Assembly (NCBI RefSeq): GCF_014191505.1
Contig: NZ_JACHWS010000004.1
Span: forward strand, 184,654 to 248,653
Reading direction: 5' to 3'
Source: Hoyosella altamirensis
Lineage (GTDB): Bacteria; Actinomycetota; Actinomycetes; Mycobacteriales; Mycobacteriaceae
DNA length: 64,000 bases
Both the position numbers and the translations under genes were made by a program. The notes under the pieces are model-generated. The model was not told where the DNA came from, did not search any database, and saw nothing but the letters and a program-made list of their open reading frames with translations. Shown one piece after another: positions 25,801 through 32,087 of this stretch; positions within the stretch are counted from its first letter, which is position 1, and every line of letters starts with the position of its first letter.

Positions 25801-27893
25801 CTGCGGCGGGGGCATTCGCTGGCGGGGCTGGCGCCCTAGGCGAGGCTGGCGCCGGACTTGCGGGATCAGCAGGCGCAGTCGGGGACGCCGCGGGTGCCGT
25901 CGCGGGCTCGGCCGGTGTGGTCGGGGACGCCGCTGGTGCCGTCGCGGGCTCGGCCGGCGCGCTGGGAGACGCAGCAGGGGCATTCTCGGGGGCACTGACG
26001 GGTGGTGCTGAGGCAATCGGTGGCGTTGCGGGTGCTGCGGCTGGTTCCGCTGGTGCGGTCGGCGAGGTCGCAGGTGCCCTCGCGGGATCAGCTGGTGCAG
26101 TGGGCGACGCCGCAGGTGCGGCGGCAGGAGCGTTTTCAGGCGGCGCTGAAGCACTCGGCGGTGCAGCCGGTGCGCTGGCTGGTTCGGCTGGCGCGGTCGG
26201 AGATGTGGCAGGAGCTCTCGCCGGGTCGGCTGGGGCACTGGGCGAGACGGCCGGTGCATTCACGGGTGCGTTCGAAGGTGGCGCCGCGGCAGTAGGTGAT
26301 GCAGCGGGCGCCCTGGCCGGGTCCGCTGAGGTTCTCGGTGACACCGCTGGAGCGTTCAGTGGAGCGTTGCAGGGTGGAGCTGCAGCGGCAAGCAGCACTG
26401 CGGCAGCACTTGCAGGTAGCGCGGGTGCGCTTGGTGATGCAGCCGGGTCTGTCGGCGGCGCCCTCAGCGGCGGGGCAGATGCCCTCGCCAGCACGGCGGG
26501 TGCGGCTGCAGGATCAGCCGGCGCTCTCGGTGGACTCGCGGGAGCTTTAGGCGGTGCCTTCGGTGGTGGCGCCGCAGCATTGGGCGGCGTTGCTGGTGCC
26601 GCCGGTGCGGGACTGGAAGGCGGCGCCGGAGCCGCTGGAGGCGCAGCTGGTGCGCTCGCTAGCTCGGCCGGTGCCCTCGGGGAAACGGCTGGGACCCTCG
26701 GCGGTGCTCTCGCCGGCGGCGCGGATGCGTTCGGTGGCGCGACTGGTGCCCTCGCGGGCTCTGCGGGAGCGCTGGGTGACGCCGCGGGTGCGTTCTCTGG
26801 CGCCCTCGAAAGCGGGGCAGATGCTGCAGGAGGGCTCGCTGGCTCCGCTGGTGTCATCGGTGACGTCGCAGGAGGACTGGCAGGCAGTGCTGGCGCTCTC
26901 GGTGACGTGGCCGGTGCGGGCGGCGCCGCGCTCGCGGGTGGTGCCGGTGCCGCCGCAGCGGCTGCAGGCACCCTCGCTGGAAGTGCAGGTGCTCTCGGTG
27001 ACGTGGCGGGTGCTGCGGCGGGTGGCGCCGAAGCAGTCGGGGATGTCGCCGGTGCGCTTGCGGGGACCGCGGATGCCGGCGGGGCACTCGCCGGTTCAGC
27101 CGGTGCGATCGGTGATACCGCAGGTGCCTTCACCGGCGCCTTCCAGGGCGGTGCAGACGCACTCGGTGGCGCGGCTGGCGCGCTGGCTGGCTCGGCAGGT
27201 GCTGTAGGTGACGCTGCCGGTGGGTTCGCTGGTGCGGTCGACGGTGGCGCCGGAATTATCGGTGACGCAGCGGGCGCTTTCGCTGGTACTGCGGGCGGAA
27301 CGGCCGAGGCGGTAAGCGGAGTGACTGGTGCGGTTGCGGGTGGCGCGGATGCGCTCGGTGGTGCGGCAGGAGCCCTGTCCGGAAGCACCGCGTTCCTTGG
27401 GGACGCGACAGCGGGAATTGCTGGTGCTGGCGGGGGTGCGGCCGAGGCCGTCGGCGGCGCAGCAGGTGCTGTGAGCGGTGGTGCCGAAGCGCTCGGCGGC
27501 GCCGCGGGAGCGGTGTCGGGAACTCTGGATGGCGCCGCTGGGATCACTGGTGGACTCACCACTGCACCCGATTCGGTCAGTGCAACGTCGTTCACGGACG
27601 GCGCAGACGGCTTCGGCGGTGTCACTGGCGCAGTCACGGACACGGTGGGTGCGGTCACCGACTACAGCACGTACAGCGCTCCCGTAACTGAGTACAGCGC
27701 TCCGGTGCCGGATTACACGGCTCCGGTCACGGATACCGTGACGTCGGGCGCAGAGACGCTCGGCGGAACGGCCTCAGGGCTCACCAGTGGGCTAACTTCG
27801 GGTCTTTCGAGTGGCCTTACACAGACGTGGGATTCAGGCCTGACGTCGGCATTCGACGCCCCAGTCGGCGACTCCACCGACTTCCTTGGCTGA
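16821..27893 (+). CDS. iniB: Giant IniB-like repeat protein (about 3690 residues)
   Basis: The start is ATG 16821, with GAGGG 8 bases upstream; the frame is open to 16764. Residues 1-70 (LVTLILWLLRDADARDQFL, then ACFLEQNGIAPFCRADID) match the N-terminal domain of M. tuberculosis IniB, a 479-residue protein induced by cell-wall inhibitors. A PTIVGP/VIAP and Gly/Asn spacer follows (to about 224). Next come Ile-Gly-Asp repeats (about 225-2136), Ala/Gly repeats (about 2148-3576), and a Tyr/Thr/Pro C-terminus ending DSTDFLG. After Lys103 I find no Lys, Arg, His or Cys, so the protein is strongly acidic. No Sec signal peptide or membrane helix is evident. It leads the iniB-iniA-iniC operon. A structural envelope role is inferred from the family; molecular function is unknown. 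Confidence 0.82.
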   Translation: MSLTAGNPLVTLILWLLRDADARDQFLADPACFLEQNGIAPFCRADIDAIAPLICGIGGFAGAPSALSGHLCPAGWSGASQALAGGITKLVNVVSPGHLSLAKGAPTIVGPSTTGPTIVGPTTVGPTIVGPTIVSPGGGSGAGGGNVVFNPVIAPVIAPVIAPVINPGAPGGGGGGGTAAPVTNVNNNTNNNIITTPPGGGGGDTTIIINNPPGGGGGDVTGPVTNIGDIGNIGNIGDIGLGDISLGDIGLGDISLGDIGNLTGPILTDILTSGITLSEILPVNLLSDNVFGDLISAPSIGDLTDIGNFVQNLTNIGVIDQSLAIGDLINSLANIGDVTGIGPVGDFLQNIAFLNDLTGIGQVGDFLQNLTGIGSIDPSLLQNITGIVQDINLTDTDVLSNLVNVGDFLSNVSGIGDVTNIGQVLQNFANFGDLTNVGQVGDILSNLVNVGDPSSVIGDILTNAGDLSGIGEIGNILSGLSQIGDISNIANVADVLQQFTQIGDLSVFNSVLDGLTGVFDPTVTFNDLVDVLSNIGDINTLNATLTDVLNDFTGIGQIGDVLSNLTSTFEPTALSEISEVLTNIANGASLEGIGDVLSNNAGQLGPITSVIGDLAGINDVTGIGAISDVLSNLAVLNDNVGIEALSNALQNFANIGDPVLVADFLNAVIDSDTIGIGQIGDVLTNNGDLGNIAAFLQDVAQIGDIAGAAELLNNVGNIGDVLTAFGNIENLNAIGDVLSNIGNGSGVGELLAGDVTAINQIGEILTNVASGNELTDVLSNIALINDPTVISQVGELLSGNQLGDITGIAGDFGNVSDVVTNLLSDNQLGDFAGQIGDVLSGNEVGDVISGIAGGNQVGDVLSGITALNDAAAVGQVGDILSNFAQVTDNTVITQIGEALSGNQFGDVLSNLAQFNPVVLGQVGDVLSGFTAFSDPAVIGQVGDILSGNVGAIGQVGDVLSNLASTGDIASIGAIGDALQNFANLSDTSLLSDLISAGDFTAVGPLFENLAQLGDVNNLSVIGDILSGNVAQGGDVLNNIANADGVTQFGDVLSGIGSGNLAQIGDVLSGNVAQLSDFSDFAQVGDILSSLGALNDPVLIGQFGDILSGLASNNPVVISDVAEILSGNAAQFGPITTFLGDIASISDSTILGQVGEVLSGFGNMENLSGIGDLLSGNNGDILSDLVGIGDGNGNGIGQVGDVLSNLATVSDNLNVGALGAALQDIASIGDPSAVFGDILSGDVLSNISNFGDLGLVELNQVGAFFQDIAQVGDLTAVGQVFDSLVSLGDVANVGEIGDVLSGFGQFNDVLSNIIGGNEFGDVSGIGDVTDVLSDLGGVLSGNQLTDVLSNIAQLGDITDNTVVGEVGDVLSNFAQITDPAIINDFSEALSGLGSGNQLGDLLGGNQFGDVLSGLAQIGDPTAIGQLGDVLIGIGNIENLGQFADVLNGDLFSGNVGEIGDVLSQLATLGDTANLTAIGNTLQDFANITDPSVLSDILNPSSDIGDVLSGFTTGDFGQLTAFFSDLADIGDINAIGDVLSNVAQLSDIANGNAFTDVLGGIAGGNEIGDVVSGIANGDNGVGQIGDVAAISLAQISDVLNGNQFGDVLSGDFGQIGDVLSGNANPVTEILPGDFSDIGQINDVLNDLSALNPAVVGQVGDVLSGFGNITDPTFIGQFGNVLNDLVDAGNENQLAALLSDLIEVGDVTNIGQFSDILNDLSALNPSDIGQVGDVLTGLSGIDAGDVSGIGDVLSGNAGQFGDVLSSLVALSDTVDIGDLGGALQDFANISDSTVLSDLFNGLAGGDPSAAIGDVLSGISAGDIGSITAFFDDLAQIGDFGDVSAVFDNISVLSDILSGNDIAGTISDIASGNAVFGQVGDFLNGVGTISDPTVIGEIGDVLSGLSAIGDPTIIGQFGDVLSGIASGNQISDILSGDFGQLGPISSVIGDLTGVSDPTVIGQVGDVLSDLVDAGDITNIGQVGDLLSGNAGEIGDVLSNLAALSDTVDVGNLGATLQDFANISDPSVLNDVIDSVINVSGDPSVVIGDVLSGLSAGDIGSLTAFFEDLAQVGDFGNVSAVIENLATLGDFGNIGQIGDFIANIGEIPGLGDLPGLGDLPGLGDLPGLSDVLDPSLIGDLTGGIGAVEFVGDISGSFSGAAEAAAGVAGAAAGAAEGAAAAAGAVTGAAAAVGEAGGTLSGAFDGAAGAAAQAAGALSGGATALGDASGSLGGAFAGGAEALAGAAGGAAGAVSGAAGAAAGAAGALAGTAGAASEVAGNLGGAFAGGAEAVGGAAGALAGSAGAVSDATGAVAGSAGAAGQTAGTVAGAAAAAAGGAAAAAAGLAAVAAGGAEAIGGFTGMGEALAGAAGDLAGSAGAVGGVTGALAGSAGALGEAAGAAGAAMQGGATAAGDVAGALAGSAGAVGDVAGTAAAGLAGGAGAVGDVTGSLAGSAGALGEAAGAASGALAGGAEALGSAAGAFSGALESGADAAAGAAGAFAGAAGAAGDVAGAVGSGLSGGAAAAGDVAGALAGSAGALGDVAGAFGGAATGGAEAVGDVAGALAGSASGLAGAAGGLTGAVEGGASAFGDAAGALAGSAGALGEVAGAATGAFAGGAQALGDAGTALAGSAGAVGDVAGALAGSAGAVGDVAGTLASSAGAFGEAAGAVGGAFAGGADAVGGAAGALAGSAGAVGDVAGTLAGSAAAFGDVAGAGGGALVGGAEALGGVAGGLAGSAGAVGDVAGGLAGSAGALGEAAGGFAGAFEGGAAALGDAAGGLAGFAGAAGEAGGALAGAAGAAGDVAGALAGSAGAAGDVAGALAGSAGALGEAGGSLAGSAGALGGAAGAIAGAAEAGAGIGGELGDTAFGIGGALAGGADAAAGAAGALSGSAEALGSAAGGAAGAFAGGAEAVGGAAGAVAGSAGALGDVAGSAAGAFAGGAEAVGGAAGALAGSAGALGGVAGGAAGAFAGGAEAVGGAAGALAGSAGALGDVAGSAAGAFAGGAGALGEAGAGLAGSAGAVGDAAGAVAGSAGVVGDAAGAVAGSAGALGDAAGAFSGALTGGAEAIGGVAGAAAGSAGAVGEVAGALAGSAGAVGDAAGAAAGAFSGGAEALGGAAGALAGSAGAVGDVAGALAGSAGALGETAGAFTGAFEGGAAAVGDAAGALAGSAEVLGDTAGAFSGALQGGAAAASSTAAALAGSAGALGDAAGSVGGALSGGADALASTAGAAAGSAGALGGLAGALGGAFGGGAAALGGVAGAAGAGLEGGAGAAGGAAGALASSAGALGETAGTLGGALAGGADAFGGATGALAGSAGALGDAAGAFSGALESGADAAGGLAGSAGVIGDVAGGLAGSAGALGDVAGAGGAALAGGAGAAAAAAGTLAGSAGALGDVAGAAAGGAEAVGDVAGALAGTADAGGALAGSAGAIGDTAGAFTGAFQGGADALGGAAGALAGSAGAVGDAAGGFAGAVDGGAGIIGDAAGAFAGTAGGTAEAVSGVTGAVAGGADALGGAAGALSGSTAFLGDATAGIAGAGGGAAEAVGGAAGAVSGGAEALGGAAGAVSGTLDGAAGITGGLTTAPDSVSATSFTDGADGFGGVTGAVTDTVGAVTDYSTYSAPVTEYSAPVPDYTAPVTDTVTSGAETLGGTASGLTSGLTSGLSSGLTQTWDSGLTSAFDAPVGDSTDFLG
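17136..17179. repeat. 18-bp perfect inverted repeat inside the 5' part of iniB
   Basis: CCCACGATTGTGGGGCCG (17136-17153) and its exact complement CGGCCCCACAATCGTGGG (17162-17179) flank an 8-nt loop. The arms encode the PTIVGP repeat. In the mRNA this would be a very stable hairpin, about 315 nt after the start codon. Confidence 0.8.
17494..23230 (+). repeat. Ile-Gly-Asp repeat region of IniB (IGDVLSG/N type) with a higher-order repeat
   Basis: About 1910 residues built from units such as IGQVGDVLSNLA, IGDVLSGN and FANISDPSVL. The region opens with short GDIGLGDISLG units and closes with four PGLGDL-type units (23128-23200). A larger block recurs: GDVLSNLA.L.D, then LG..LQDFANI.DPSVL, then GD.G..TAFF.DLAQIGD. 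It begins near 18688, 19674, 20402, 21184, 22082 and 22780, spaced 700-990 bp apart. Copies become more alike towards the 3' end, which suggests growth by duplication there. Confidence 0.85.
23263..27550 (+). repeat. Ala/Gly repeat region of IniB (14- and 32-residue units)
   Basis: About 1430 residues made almost only of Ala, Gly, Ser, Val and Leu, with one Asp or Glu per unit. The basic unit is 14 residues (GALAGSAGAVGDVA). It often alternates with an 18-residue unit (near SAAGAFAGGAEAVGGAAG) to give a 32-residue, 96-bp period, clearest near 25510-25830. DNA copies are not identical, so this is an old, drifting repeat. Confidence 0.85.
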
Positions 27894-27930
27894 CCATCTG
27901 AAATTCGGTCCAAGGGAGTGAACCGAAGCC

Positions 27931-27973
27931 GGCGTGCCCCTGGAGCTGTATTGCTAACCTCCGGGGGCACGCC
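27931..27973 (+). terminator. Hairpin between iniB and iniA
   Basis: GGCGTGCCCC (27931-27940) pairs perfectly with GGGGCACGCC (27964-27973), and GGAG/CTCC can pair inside the loop. There is no T-run. It lies 38 bp after the iniB stop and 40 bp before iniA, so it may be a partial terminator or a processing site. Confidence 0.6.
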
Positions 27974-28013
27974 ACTCCAGCGTTTGCCCCAATGTCCCGG
28001 AAGGACGTCCTGA

Positions 28014-29843
28014 ATGACGGCTACCGTGCAGCAGGCCAGGCCGAAAGTAGCGGATCAGGCCCACTTACTCGATCTCATCGATGCTGCTGCGAAGGCTGTG
28101 ACGAGGTCCAGCCGGGACGACCTGGCGCTCAGGTTATCCAGCATCCGGGAGCGAGTGAGCGACTCGAGGCTGCGCGTAGCTGTTGTCGGCGAACTCAAAC
28201 AGGGGAAGAGCCAGCTCGTCAACTCTCTGATCAATGCCGGGGCCTGCACGGTGGGAGACGACGAGGCCACGGCTGTGCCTACGCAAGTGCACTTTGCGGA
28301 AACAGCGTCTGCTGCGCTCGTTCTGGGGAGTGGTGGAGGTTCGGTCTCACGCGTTGCTGTCGATCTGGCCGACATACATCGCATCACGCCGACAACCCCG
28401 CTGGCGAAGGGGCAGCCGGTGTTGCGCCTCGAGATCGGGGTGCCATCGGGAGTCTTGCGGGAGGGCTTGATGCTGATCGACACACCGGGTGTCGGCGGGC
28501 ATGGAAATCCGCATCTCGCGAGCACACTAGGTCTGCTGCAGACGTCCGACGCTGTCTTCTTCGTGACGGATGCGAGCCGCGAACTCACCGAGCCGGAGGC
28601 TGATTTCCTGCGGCAGGCTGCTGGAGTGTGTCCCGCGGCGGCGTGCATCGTCACTAAAACCGACCTGTACCCGCACTGGCGCGAAGTTGTCAGCGCAGAT
28701 CGTGCGCACCTGGCAAAAGCAGAAATAGACCTACCGGTGCTTCCCGTTTCTGCTCTGCTCCGTGGTCACGCGCTCGAGCGGCGGGATGAGGCATTGAACC
28801 TGGAGTCCGGCTTCCTCGAGCTGTTCAGGTTCCTGCGTGATGACGTTGCACAGACGGTTTCAGCGACGTTGCGTCGCCTAGCGGGGTATGAAGTGAGCGC
28901 CGCGATGGAGCACTTGATCATGGGCGCGCGATCGGAGCTCGCGACACTGCGGGATCCGGCCCGTCACGCGGAGCGGCTCGCGGAACTCGAAACAGCGCGC
29001 AGCAGGGTTGAAGAACTCCATAAACGTTCCGCGTTGTGGCAGCAGACGCTGAACGACGGGGTGGGGGACCTCGTGGCGGACATCGAACACGACCTGCGCG
29101 ATAGGCTGCGCCACGTTCAGCGGGCCGCAGAGGAGACAGTGGATTCGACCGATCCTGGTCCGGCGTGGGAGGAACTGGGCGAGTGGCTCCAGGACCAGGC
29201 GGCTAAGGCGGTCGGTGACAACTTCGTCTGGGCACACGAGCGGTCGCTCTGGCTAGCTGAGCAGGTGGGAGAACACTTCGCGCTCGATCACGCGGTGGAC
29301 CTACCCGACCTCGAAGTCAATGATGTCGAAGGGCTGCTCGAGCCGGTCGCGGACCTCGCGGTGATCGAGTCAGGCAAGCTCGGAATCACCGACAAGGTGA
29401 TGGTGGGGATGCGCGGCTCGTACGGCGGCATCTTGATGGTGGGACTCGCGACAACTCTGGTCGGGATGGCGCTGATTAACCCGTTGTCGCTGGGTGCCGG
29501 AGTGATCTTCGGTCGACGGGCCTACCGGGAAGACATGGAAAATCGTCTGCAGAAGCGCCGGGCGGACGCAAAGATGGCGATCCGTCAGTACGCCGATGAT
29601 GTCGCATTCCAAACGGGCAAGGAATCGCGTGACAGGCTGCGGCATGTTCAGCGCCAGTTGCGTGATCATTTCACGGCGATCGCGGGGCAGACGCTTCGCT
29701 CACTGAACGAATCAGTGCGGACAGCTCAGGATGCTATCAATCTGTCAAAGCGTGAACGAGAGTCGCGCATCGCGGAACTCGAACGCGCACTGAATGATTT
29801 GTGTCAGCGAAAAGAATCGGCGCAGAGACTCGTGGCAAAGTAG
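28014..29843 (+). CDS. iniA: IniA, dynamin-like GTPase
   Basis: This 609-residue protein has a bacterial dynamin-like layout. The N-terminal GTPase domain shows G1 GELKQGKSQLVNSL near 59, G3 IDTPGVGG near 155 and G4 TKTD near 215. A long helical stalk follows (about 290-470), with a hydrophobic paddle or membrane segment (about 470-505, GGILMVGLATTLVGMALINP) and a basic coiled-coil C-terminus. It matches M. tuberculosis IniA (Rv0342, about 640 residues), which is linked to isoniazid/ethambutol tolerance and to membrane remodelling. The ATG at 28014 follows GAAGGACGTCCTGA. iniA begins 120 bp after iniB and is followed 7 bp later by iniC, so GTPase partners are likely co-translated. The sister GTPase IniC keeps a weaker G4. 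Confidence 0.93.
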   Translation: MTATVQQARPKVADQAHLLDLIDAAAKAVTRSSRDDLALRLSSIRERVSDSRLRVAVVGELKQGKSQLVNSLINAGACTVGDDEATAVPTQVHFAETASAALVLGSGGGSVSRVAVDLADIHRITPTTPLAKGQPVLRLEIGVPSGVLREGLMLIDTPGVGGHGNPHLASTLGLLQTSDAVFFVTDASRELTEPEADFLRQAAGVCPAAACIVTKTDLYPHWREVVSADRAHLAKAEIDLPVLPVSALLRGHALERRDEALNLESGFLELFRFLRDDVAQTVSATLRRLAGYEVSAAMEHLIMGARSELATLRDPARHAERLAELETARSRVEELHKRSALWQQTLNDGVGDLVADIEHDLRDRLRHVQRAAEETVDSTDPGPAWEELGEWLQDQAAKAVGDNFVWAHERSLWLAEQVGEHFALDHAVDLPDLEVNDVEGLLEPVADLAVIESGKLGITDKVMVGMRGSYGGILMVGLATTLVGMALINPLSLGAGVIFGRRAYREDMENRLQKRRADAKMAIRQYADDVAFQTGKESRDRLRHVQRQLRDHFTAIAGQTLRSLNESVRTAQDAINLSKRERESRIAELERALNDLCQRKESAQRLVAK

Positions 29844-29850
29844 GGACAAA

Positions 29851-31329
29851 ATGGCAGGATGTCAGCTTTCCGATGTCCGCGAGCTCATATCGCGAGCACT
29901 GCACATTTACCGAGGCAGTCCCTCCCTGAGGGACATGCTAGGCGAGTGTGAGGAACGGACCAGGCAACCGCTCCGTATCGCTTTCTCAGGTTCCCTGAAA
30001 GCGGGCAAGTCCACCCTTTTGAACGCTCTGGTCGGTGAGGAGATCGCTCCGGCTGACGCAACGGAGTGCACGAAAGTCGTGACGTGGTACCGGCACTCCC
30101 GCGTCCCTGGCGCCACCGCGTGGCACTATGCCGACGGAACACACCGCTCGTCACCGGTCGTCCTGGACCGCAGCGGTGGCGACCTGACATTCGGTCTAGG
30201 TTCGCTCAGTGCCTCGGAGATCGACTGCATCGAAGTCGGCTGGCCGTCCGAAAGTCTCGAAACGACGATGCTGATCGACACACCGGGCACGTCCTCGTTG
30301 TCTCGGGATGTATCAGAGCGAACCCTTCGGCTGCTGACGCCCGAGCAAGGGCCGTCTGAGGCAGACGCGGTTATCTATCTTCTACGCACTCTCAACGACG
30401 CTGATCTGCGCTTTCTGCGTGAGATCGGCGACCGGCTCGGTGGCAACGCGGGACCGCTGGGAATTATCGGTGTGCTCGCGCGCGCGGATGAGGTGGGCGC
30501 CGGGCGGACCGATGCGCTTGCTTCTGCGCGCACGATCGCGGACAGATTCGCGCGCGAGCTGGAATCCACCGGTTTGTGTCAGGCGGTGGTCCCAGTTTCG
30601 GGCCTCGTCGCGCTGGCTGCCCGCACGCTGCGCGAATCGGAGTTCGCTGCGCTGAGCCAGCTCAGTCGAGAGAATCCTGCAGACCTTGACCTGGCGCTTC
30701 TATCTGCCGACCGCTTTGTCCGCTCGCCGGAGCTGTCGGTGAGCAGCGAAACCCGTTCCGCGCTTGCGCATCGCTTCGGTGTTTTCGGCATCCGGGTGGC
30801 GATCGGACTGTTACGGGAAGGAGTGGACACTGCGACGGAACTCGCGGCCGCTCTGCTCACTGAGAGTGGTGTTTCCGAGCTCACTGAGGCCATCGATGTG
30901 CACATACGCCAGCGTGCGGAGCAGCTAAAGGCGCACGCCGCGCTTGTTTCGGTGCAGGACATCCTGGCGCGCGCCCCGATGCAGGGGTCTGCCGAGCTTC
31001 TCAGTGAGGTGCAACGCTGGTTAGCCAACGACCATGACTTCGAGGAACTCCGTGTCCTGGCGCGCTTACGCGGGGTCAATTCTGGGTCGCTTGCCGCAAA
31101 CGCGCGCGAGCTGCAGCGGATCCTCGGTGGCACTGGCACAGCATCGGAGGTGCGCCTCGGGGCGCCCGCAGGGTCCTCACGCGAAGCGATTCGGAAGCTG
31201 GCGCTCGATTCGGTGCAGCGATGGCGCGGCCTCGCCCAGCATCCGATGAATGATCCCTTTGCGGCGGCGGCGTACCGATCCGCGGCACGGAGTGCTGAAG
31301 GGATCCTCGAACGGACTCAGCGCGGTTAG
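29851..31329 (+). CDS. iniC: IniC, dynamin-like GTPase paralogue
   Basis: With ATG 29851 (AGGGA 5 bases upstream; the open frame extends to 29794) the protein has 492 residues, almost the same as M. tuberculosis IniC (493). The GTPase motifs are G1 FSGSLKAGKSTLLNAL near 45, G3 LIDTPGTSS near 143, and ARADE at the G4 position, where NKxD or TKxD is usual. The C-terminal half is helical, without the obvious hydrophobic paddle seen in IniA, so it may act as a partner rather than insert in the membrane itself. It is the last gene of the iniBAC operon and overlaps the convergent membrane-protein gene by 3 bp. Confidence 0.92.
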   Translation: MAGCQLSDVRELISRALHIYRGSPSLRDMLGECEERTRQPLRIAFSGSLKAGKSTLLNALVGEEIAPADATECTKVVTWYRHSRVPGATAWHYADGTHRSSPVVLDRSGGDLTFGLGSLSASEIDCIEVGWPSESLETTMLIDTPGTSSLSRDVSERTLRLLTPEQGPSEADAVIYLLRTLNDADLRFLREIGDRLGGNAGPLGIIGVLARADEVGAGRTDALASARTIADRFARELESTGLCQAVVPVSGLVALAARTLRESEFAALSQLSRENPADLDLALLSADRFVRSPELSVSSETRSALAHRFGVFGIRVAIGLLREGVDTATELAAALLTESGVSELTEAIDVHIRQRAEQLKAHAALVSVQDILARAPMQGSAELLSEVQRWLANDHDFEELRVLARLRGVNSGSLAANARELQRILGGTGTASEVRLGAPAGSSREAIRKLALDSVQRWRGLAQHPMNDPFAAAAYRSAARSAEGILERTQRG

Positions 31330-31946
31330 GACCGGGGCCTGAGGCCAGCTTCGCTGACCACCAGCCATGCTGTGACGGGTTTGGTGAACATCAGCAGCAC
31401 GGCTGCTGCGGTGAAAGCCACGTGTGCTGCGAGTGCGTATTTTGCCGCATCGACGCCTGTGCCGAGCTCACCGGTGAGGGCTGCGCTGAGAATGTCATAC
31501 GCGAGGTAATCCGCGATGATCCCGGCAGCCGCCAGTATCGCGAGAATGGCCCGGGCGCGTGCTCTGCCCATGAGAAGGCTGCGCAGGGCCAGCAGCTGGA
31601 TCAGGACTATCGCGATACCAGCGCCCCCGATGCTCAGCACAGCGATTTCGACAGCGCGGGCGACATCTGTAGGTCCTGCACTGTCGATGAGTTGCGCGGT
31701 GCGTTCCCGTTCAGAGCTCGCGGCAATCGCGAGGACATCGTCAAGGCGGAGCGTGATCAGGAGGCAAGCGGTGAGAAATCCAGCGAAGGCGAGGAACCAG
31801 AGCGTGAGTATGGCGGTGAGGCGGGCTGGTGCCGTTGGTTTTTCGCTGATGGGCGGTGGCGCTACGTCGAGTGAGGGGCGAGGGGGCGCGGACCGATTCT
31901 CAGGCACTCGACCATCATGGCAGTCGACGCTTTGCGTCGGGAACAA
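31326..31946 (-). CDS. Four-helix membrane protein of unknown function
   Basis: This 206-residue protein (a GTG start giving VPENRSAPPRP is an alternative, near 31907) has a Pro-rich cytoplasmic N-terminus. Four likely membrane segments follow: LTAILTLWFLAFAGFLTACL (about 43-63), IAVLSIGGAGIAIVLIQLLA (about 103-122), ILAILAAAGIIADYLAYDI (about 135-153) and LAAHVAFTAAAVLLMF (about 170-187). I do not recognise the family beyond a general actinobacterial membrane protein; M. tuberculosis has lpqJ downstream of iniC instead. It is convergent with iniC and divergent from dnaK, and its upstream region contains the dnaK HAIR operator, so HspR could influence it too. Confidence 0.7.
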   Translation of the reverse strand: MFPTQSVDCHDGRVPENRSAPPRPSLDVAPPPISEKPTAPARLTAILTLWFLAFAGFLTACLLITLRLDDVLAIAASSERERTAQLIDSAGPTDVARAVEIAVLSIGGAGIAIVLIQLLALRSLLMGRARARAILAILAAAGIIADYLAYDILSAALTGELGTGVDAAKYALAAHVAFTAAAVLLMFTKPVTAWLVVSEAGLRPRS

Positions 31947-31979
31947 TTTTCTAGTCTCGCGCGTTAAGCCAGATGAACA

Positions 31980-32050
31980 TTGAGTGGCAATGACTCAACT
32001 ATGGTGGTGAAAGCCACCTGGATACGTCGAGTTGAGTCGTGTACGCTCAC
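31980..32050. promoter_or_regulatory. HspR operator (HAIR) and a degenerate second copy upstream of dnaK
   Basis: TTGAGT-N7-ACTCAA at 31980-31998 matches the HAIR inverted repeat bound by HspR. A second TTGAGT at 32032-32037 is followed after 7 nt by GCTCAC (32045-32050), a weakened right half. A small GGTGG/CCACC hairpin lies between. This supports HspR repression of the dnaK operon. Confidence 0.85.
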
Positions 32051-32087
32051 CTTAGAGCTGTTGACAGCCTAACTAGAGGAGGAAACT

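Noticed and set aside
24778-26259. Minus-strand frame of 493 residues rich in Arg, Pro, His and Leu
   Set aside because: Another shadow of the Ala/Gly repeats; composition is nonsense for a protein.
17494-27550. CRISPR array or PE_PGRS/PPE-MPTR gene as explanation of the repeats
   Set aside because: Repeats are protein-level, variable in DNA and continuous in one frame with no spacers. The N-terminus has neither the PE nor the PPE motif, and units are IGDVLSG and GALAGSAG, not GGAGG or NxGxGNxG.
23438-27658. Open frame of 1406 residues on the minus strand opposite the IniB Ala/Gly repeats
   Set aside because: It is a Pro/Ala/Ser-only translation produced by the complementary codons of Ala/Gly/Ser repeats; no domain, start signal or promoter supports it.
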